Assembly: GCA_903934745.1 (NCBI GenBank)
Contig: CAIZOZ010000240.1
Coordinates: 1 to 8,604 of the forward strand
Direction: 5' to 3'
Length of the DNA stretch: 8,604 nt
From: an uncultured cyanobacterium
Lineage (GTDB): Bacteria > Cyanobacteriota > Cyanobacteriia > PCC-6307 > Cyanobiaceae
Shown here in pieces: positions 6,417 through 8,604 of this stretch (position 1 is its first letter; every line of letters starts with the position of its first letter). Both the position numbers and the translations under genes were made by a program. The notes beneath the pieces are model-generated. The model had not been told where the DNA came from and did no database searches. It saw only the letters and a list, made by a program, of their open reading frames with translations.

Positions 6417-7935
6417 CTCTCCTGGATGGCTCATAGGGCCACAGGTAACACCGAAACCAGCCACAAAGAAAGACAAAAAAGAGGCGCAGCAGCCTCAGGA
6501 TCTTCTCAGCACACATGACTAGGAAGGCCATGGAGATTGAGGTCTCAGCTCCATGGGCCAGCCTTGCCATGATCAGTCTCAACGAATACTTACGTTTTCC
6601 AGAACCAAAAACACCCTCCACTTCATTCCGCCTGCGCTGATCGGCGCTGAGCAGTTGCTTGTGTGCAGCGTTGACGTCTGGATTCTTCGGTGGCCTGCCC
6701 AAGCGCTTGCCAGAGAGGCGAATGTTCACCCTCGAGCAGAAGTGTCTATTCTTGGTGTTGATGTAGATGCGATCTGCACATATGCGTTCGGGGTAGCAGC
6801 CATTATCCTGCTTGTATTTTTCGGCTTGAGCAATCAGGTCTCCTCCTTCGTTGTAGGCGTCCCAGCTGATCCTATGGAGGAACGGGAAGCCATTCTGAAC
6901 CGAGACGCTAATCTTTGCCCCGAACTCAACAGCAGCACGTGCCTTGCCACGAACGATTGGCCTCACCTGGCGTTGAACCAGATTGACCAGCCGATCTGGG
7001 ATGCTACGCGTTTTGCTGTGGATCAGAACACTTTGCTGCCTGCATAGCTCACTGCAAGCAAGGAGCTTGTGCCACCAATGTCGCTTGAGGCAAGAAAGGC
7101 TTGCCCCAGCTGCGATGAGGGCATCAACTGCCTCTAGATTCCGCTGCAGATAGCCGAGCTGCCGCATCACGGCAGCCTTCAGTTTCCTGCGGCGTGGCTT
7201 TTTCTGCTTGGCTAAATTGAGGAAATGGAAGCGTGCTTTGCCGCGGTCATAACGTGGACGATGAGCTCGAACGCCAGGGAAAGCCTTGCAGAGGTCATCA
7301 ATAATTCGTTCGGTTGTGACTCGCGCCTCGTTCAGCAGTTTTAGATCCGTTGGATACGTGATGTCAGCAGGCGTGCAACTGGCATCAATCGTCAGCGTTC
7401 CCCAGTTCTTCCCTTCTGGCCAATCGGCAGGCTTGATGAAGTCGTCAATGGACAGTTGACCTTCGTTGCCAGAATCTTGATCGTCACTGTCATCCTCTTC
7501 AGGCTGCGATGCAATGACTTCAACCAGCATCTCTTTCCCTCGTTGCACTACCAGCTCAGTGATTCGCCGGAGGTCGTCGTCAGAGTATCGCTTGCGAAAA
7601 TGCACCATCATTGACGGGTCAAAAGGTGCCTTGCTTGAGTAACCAGAGAAACCCAGAAAGAATTGCATGTAGGCGTTCTCCCTGATCTGATGCACCGTCT
7701 CCTCATCGGTCAGCCCCAAGCGTTGCTTGATGTAAAGCGAACCAAATGCCAGCCTCACGGGCTTGGCAGGAGCACCAATCGTGGCGTTGAATTGGGGTGC
7801 ATAGGTCTCCTCCAGCTCCTGCCAGGGGATCAACTCAGACAACAGCACCCAGCGGTTGTCCGGGTCGAGTTTTCCGCCAAAAGGCAGATGGAACTCATTG
7901 ATTGAGAGCTGACCGTTATTTTGCTTCCGGTACAT
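6367..7935 (-). CDS. IS5/IS1182-type DDE transposase
   Basis: 522 aa, apparently intact. It catalyses strand cleavage and transfer of the IS ends. The N-terminal part (QLSINEFHLPFGGKL, then GAPAKPVRLAFGSLYIKQRLGL at 54-75 and MMVHFRKR at 109-116) matches the DUF772/InsH-type DNA-binding region. An acidic, probably flexible insert lies at 146-159. The catalytic core shows LTIDASCTPADITYPTD at 181-197 (first Asp, D184), ICADRIYINTKNR at 385-397 (second Asp, D388) and RRRNEVEGVFGSGKRKY at 434-450 (Glu, E440), all in the right order. A hydrophobic stretch FLVMCAEKILRLLRLFFVFL at 471-490 follows. ATG 7935 opens on MYRKQNNGQL, a typical start for these proteins; no clear ribosome site is seen. Stop is TAG. 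No sign of decay, so the element may still be mobile. Confidence 0.92.
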   Translation of the reverse strand: MYRKQNNGQLSINEFHLPFGGKLDPDNRWVLLSELIPWQELEETYAPQFNATIGAPAKPVRLAFGSLYIKQRLGLTDEETVHQIRENAYMQFFLGFSGYSSKAPFDPSMMVHFRKRYSDDDLRRITELVVQRGKEMLVEVIASQPEEDDSDDQDSGNEGQLSIDDFIKPADWPEGKNWGTLTIDASCTPADITYPTDLKLLNEARVTTERIIDDLCKAFPGVRAHRPRYDRGKARFHFLNLAKQKKPRRRKLKAAVMRQLGYLQRNLEAVDALIAAGASLSCLKRHWWHKLLACSELCRQQSVLIHSKTRSIPDRLVNLVQRQVRPIVRGKARAAVEFGAKISVSVQNGFPFLHRISWDAYNEGGDLIAQAEKYKQDNGCYPERICADRIYINTKNRHFCSRVNIRLSGKRLGRPPKNPDVNAAHKQLLSADQRRRNEVEGVFGSGKRKYSLRLIMARLAHGAETSISMAFLVMCAEKILRLLRLFFVFLCGWFRCYLWPYEPSRRVRRFSSTGWLDVLLTA

Positions 7936-8034
7936 GTGCGGCCGTCAATGGTGGCAGCAATCGCAGACTGCCACGTTCGAGACCAGTTTAACGCCTACCG
8001 ATCGCCCAATGCCGTTGCAGCACAAGGGTTTTGG

Positions 8035-8050
8035 CTTTTTCAGGAGTCCC
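8035..8050 (-). repeat. IS right terminal inverted repeat
   Basis: CTTTTTCAGGAGTCCC on the plus strand, the perfect reverse complement of the left end. Beyond 16 bases the two ends differ. It lies 100 bases outside the transposase start codon. Confidence 0.9.
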
Positions 8051-8373
8051 TATCGAGCTGATCTGGAGCTGTGCCGCGGCGGCTCGCAGGGAGAGAGCCT
8101 CAAGGACGGTGAGCCGCAGGGCCGTGGCCTGCGCCGCCGGCAACTGCTCCACCAGCTGCTCCAGGGCGGGCTCGGCGAGGGGGGGGAGGGCTAAGCGGCG
8201 GGAGCGGCCAGCTGATCCAGCAGGGACAGCTCGCCAGCGACGGGGTCATCGAAGCTCGTGTGGCTGAGTGGGCAGGTGCCCTTCTCATGCTCCCGGGGGG
8301 AGATGCTCACCAGCCGCACACGATCGCGGAGGTGGTGCTGTATACGGAAATAGGCTTCGATCACTGATAACAA
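8051..8373 (-). pseudogene. Sigma-70 family RNA polymerase sigma-factor relic (regions 3-4)
   Basis: Two minus-strand pieces in different frames join into a sigma-like C-terminal half. The first (8373 down to a TAG at 8191) reads AYFRIQHHLRDRVRLVSIS and then SFDDPVAGELSLLDQLAAP, resembling the region 2.4/3 junction (PYxRGxIxHxLRDR, LVRIxRR) and the region 3-4 linker (SLDxPxG..SLLDxLA). The second (about 8187 down to 8051) reads ALEQLVEQLPAAQATALRL and LEALSLRAAAAQLQIS, the LP..Q..aL.L...E..SL.eaA..LgiS helix-turn-helix of region 4. It breaks at the IS edge just where S-x-x-TV should follow. A frameshift is needed between about 8187 and 8215; a run of eight G lies at 8179-8186. Regions 1-2 are missing upstream. 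No single motif is decisive, so the identification is moderate; the order of features is the argument. Confidence 0.58.
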
Positions 8374-8418
8374 GAAGAATCAGCATCGAGCCAAGAAAGT
8401 GGGCGATAGCTGAGAGCT

Positions 8419-8604
8419 TCAGACAGCAGTTTTGGTAGAGCCGCCATGCTGAGTCACTCTTGGACGGCAGCGGATTTTGAGAGCACCTTTACTGAATGCG
8501 GAGTCCGTCGCCTTGCTTGACCACACATAAGCCTCGCCAGGCTGCAAGTGCGCCATTTTTTCAGGAGTCAGATCACCAAGCGCTGCATTTGCCTTTTGAA
8601 TATG
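8419..8604 (-). CDS. C-terminal end of a HerA/DUF87-like ATP-binding protein (partial)
   Basis: 61 codons plus TGA, running off the right edge of the window; the N-terminal, nucleotide-binding part is outside. The visible end reads ALGDLTPEKMAHLQPGEAYV, then KATDSAFSKGALKIRCRPR and VTQHGGSTKTAV. The pattern L-x-P-G-E-A-Y-V-W followed by a closing RPRVTQHGGxTKTAV is one I associate with the extreme C-terminus of HerA-helicase/DUF87-type ATPases, often found in mobile or defence-related contexts. The family call is from memory of this tail only. Codon-level coherence and a clean stop argue for a live gene, unlike its decayed neighbour. It ends 45 bases before the sigma-factor relic begins on the same strand. 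Confidence 0.62.
   Translation of the reverse strand, partial: HIQKANAALGDLTPEKMAHLQPGEAYVWSSKATDSAFSKGALKIRCRPRVTQHGGSTKTAV
8557..8569 (-). repeat. Isolated 13-bp match to the IS terminal repeat
   Basis: TTTTTCAGGAGTC here equals 13 of the 16 bases of the IS right end (8036-8048), in the same orientation, 521 bases farther right and inside the ATP-binding protein reading frame, where it encodes part of LTPEK. It could be chance, a one-ended transposition scar or a fragment of target preference. No second IS copy accompanies it. Confidence 0.45.

Larger units (their letters stand above)
6288..8050 (-). mobile_element. Complete IS5/IS1182-like insertion sequence (1763 bp)
   Basis: Both ends carry the same 16-bp terminal inverted repeat, GGGACTCCTGAAAAAG, and one intact DDE transposase on the minus strand fills most of the interior. 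Base composition is visibly less GC-rich than the flanks. The left end cuts the NNWLxSTN gene after codon 238. The right end cuts a minus-strand sigma-factor relic. No direct repeat is seen: the left flank ends TACGTC and the right flank begins TATCGA. The two flanks belong to different genes in opposite orientation, so this is not a simple insertion into one gene. Family assignment rests on transposase motifs and could be refined by ISfinder. Confidence 0.9.

Noticed and set aside
3549..6423. Repeated CTGACTCTCCT after the methyltransferase stop (3549-3559) and in the IS (6413-6423)
   Set aside because: An 11-bp repeat is expected by chance several times in a window this size.
6553..7047. 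164-codon plus-strand open frame inside the IS
   Set aside because: It is antisense to the transposase catalytic region and shows no family features of its own.
8408..8418. AGCT-GAG-AGCT short palindrome downstream of the partial ATPase gene
   Set aside because: A four-base stem with no following T-tract does not support a terminator.
1..8604. CRISPR array, tRNA, rRNA or riboswitch
   Set aside because: No regularly spaced direct repeats, cloverleaf or conserved RNA sequence was seen on either strand.

Overview
The window is a GC-rich bacterial stretch, clearly above 60 % G+C outside the insertion sequence. It looks like an accessory glycan or cell-envelope biosynthesis locus that is decaying. 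The protein styles (polysaccharide-type GT2 and GT4 enzymes, a CapK/PaaK-like ligase, a sigma-factor relic with a type-3 feel) would fit a high-GC picocyanobacterium such as Synechococcus or Cyanobium. This is a weak inference, because no rRNA, tRNA or photosynthesis gene is present to fix the taxonomy.

Layout: positions 11-2250 hold two closely spaced plus-strand glycosyltransferase genes, a GT2 (11-1051) and a GT4 (1066-2250). Positions 2251-2718 lack an intact gene but carry, on the minus strand, the broken C-terminal end of an ABC-transporter ATPase (about 2302-2535). From 2719 to about 6287 comes a compact plus-strand operon: a SAM-dependent methyltransferase with an unusual motif I, a GNAT acyltransferase, a PaaK/CapK-like adenylate-forming ligase that overlaps the GNAT gene by 11 bases but is interrupted by one in-frame TAG, and a protein of unknown function with a conserved-looking NNWLxSTN motif.

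That last gene is cut by a complete insertion sequence (6288-8050). The element has 16-bp perfect terminal inverted repeats and one intact minus-strand DDE transposase of IS5/IS1182 type. To its right lies a different gene, not the rest of the interrupted one: a frameshifted minus-strand relic of a sigma-70 family factor (8051-8373), also cut off at the IS edge. The missing target duplication and the two unrelated flanks indicate a deletion or rearrangement at the element. The window ends in the C-terminus of a minus-strand protein resembling HerA/DUF87-type ATP-binding proteins (stop at 8419).

Taken together, the plus-strand genes suggest assembly and decoration of a glycan: two sugar transferases, a methyl donor step, an acid-activating ligase and an acyl/acetyl transferase. 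The amber codon in the ligase and the IS-truncated unknown gene suggest the modification branch no longer works in this strain. All functions are read from motifs only; no database search was possible.
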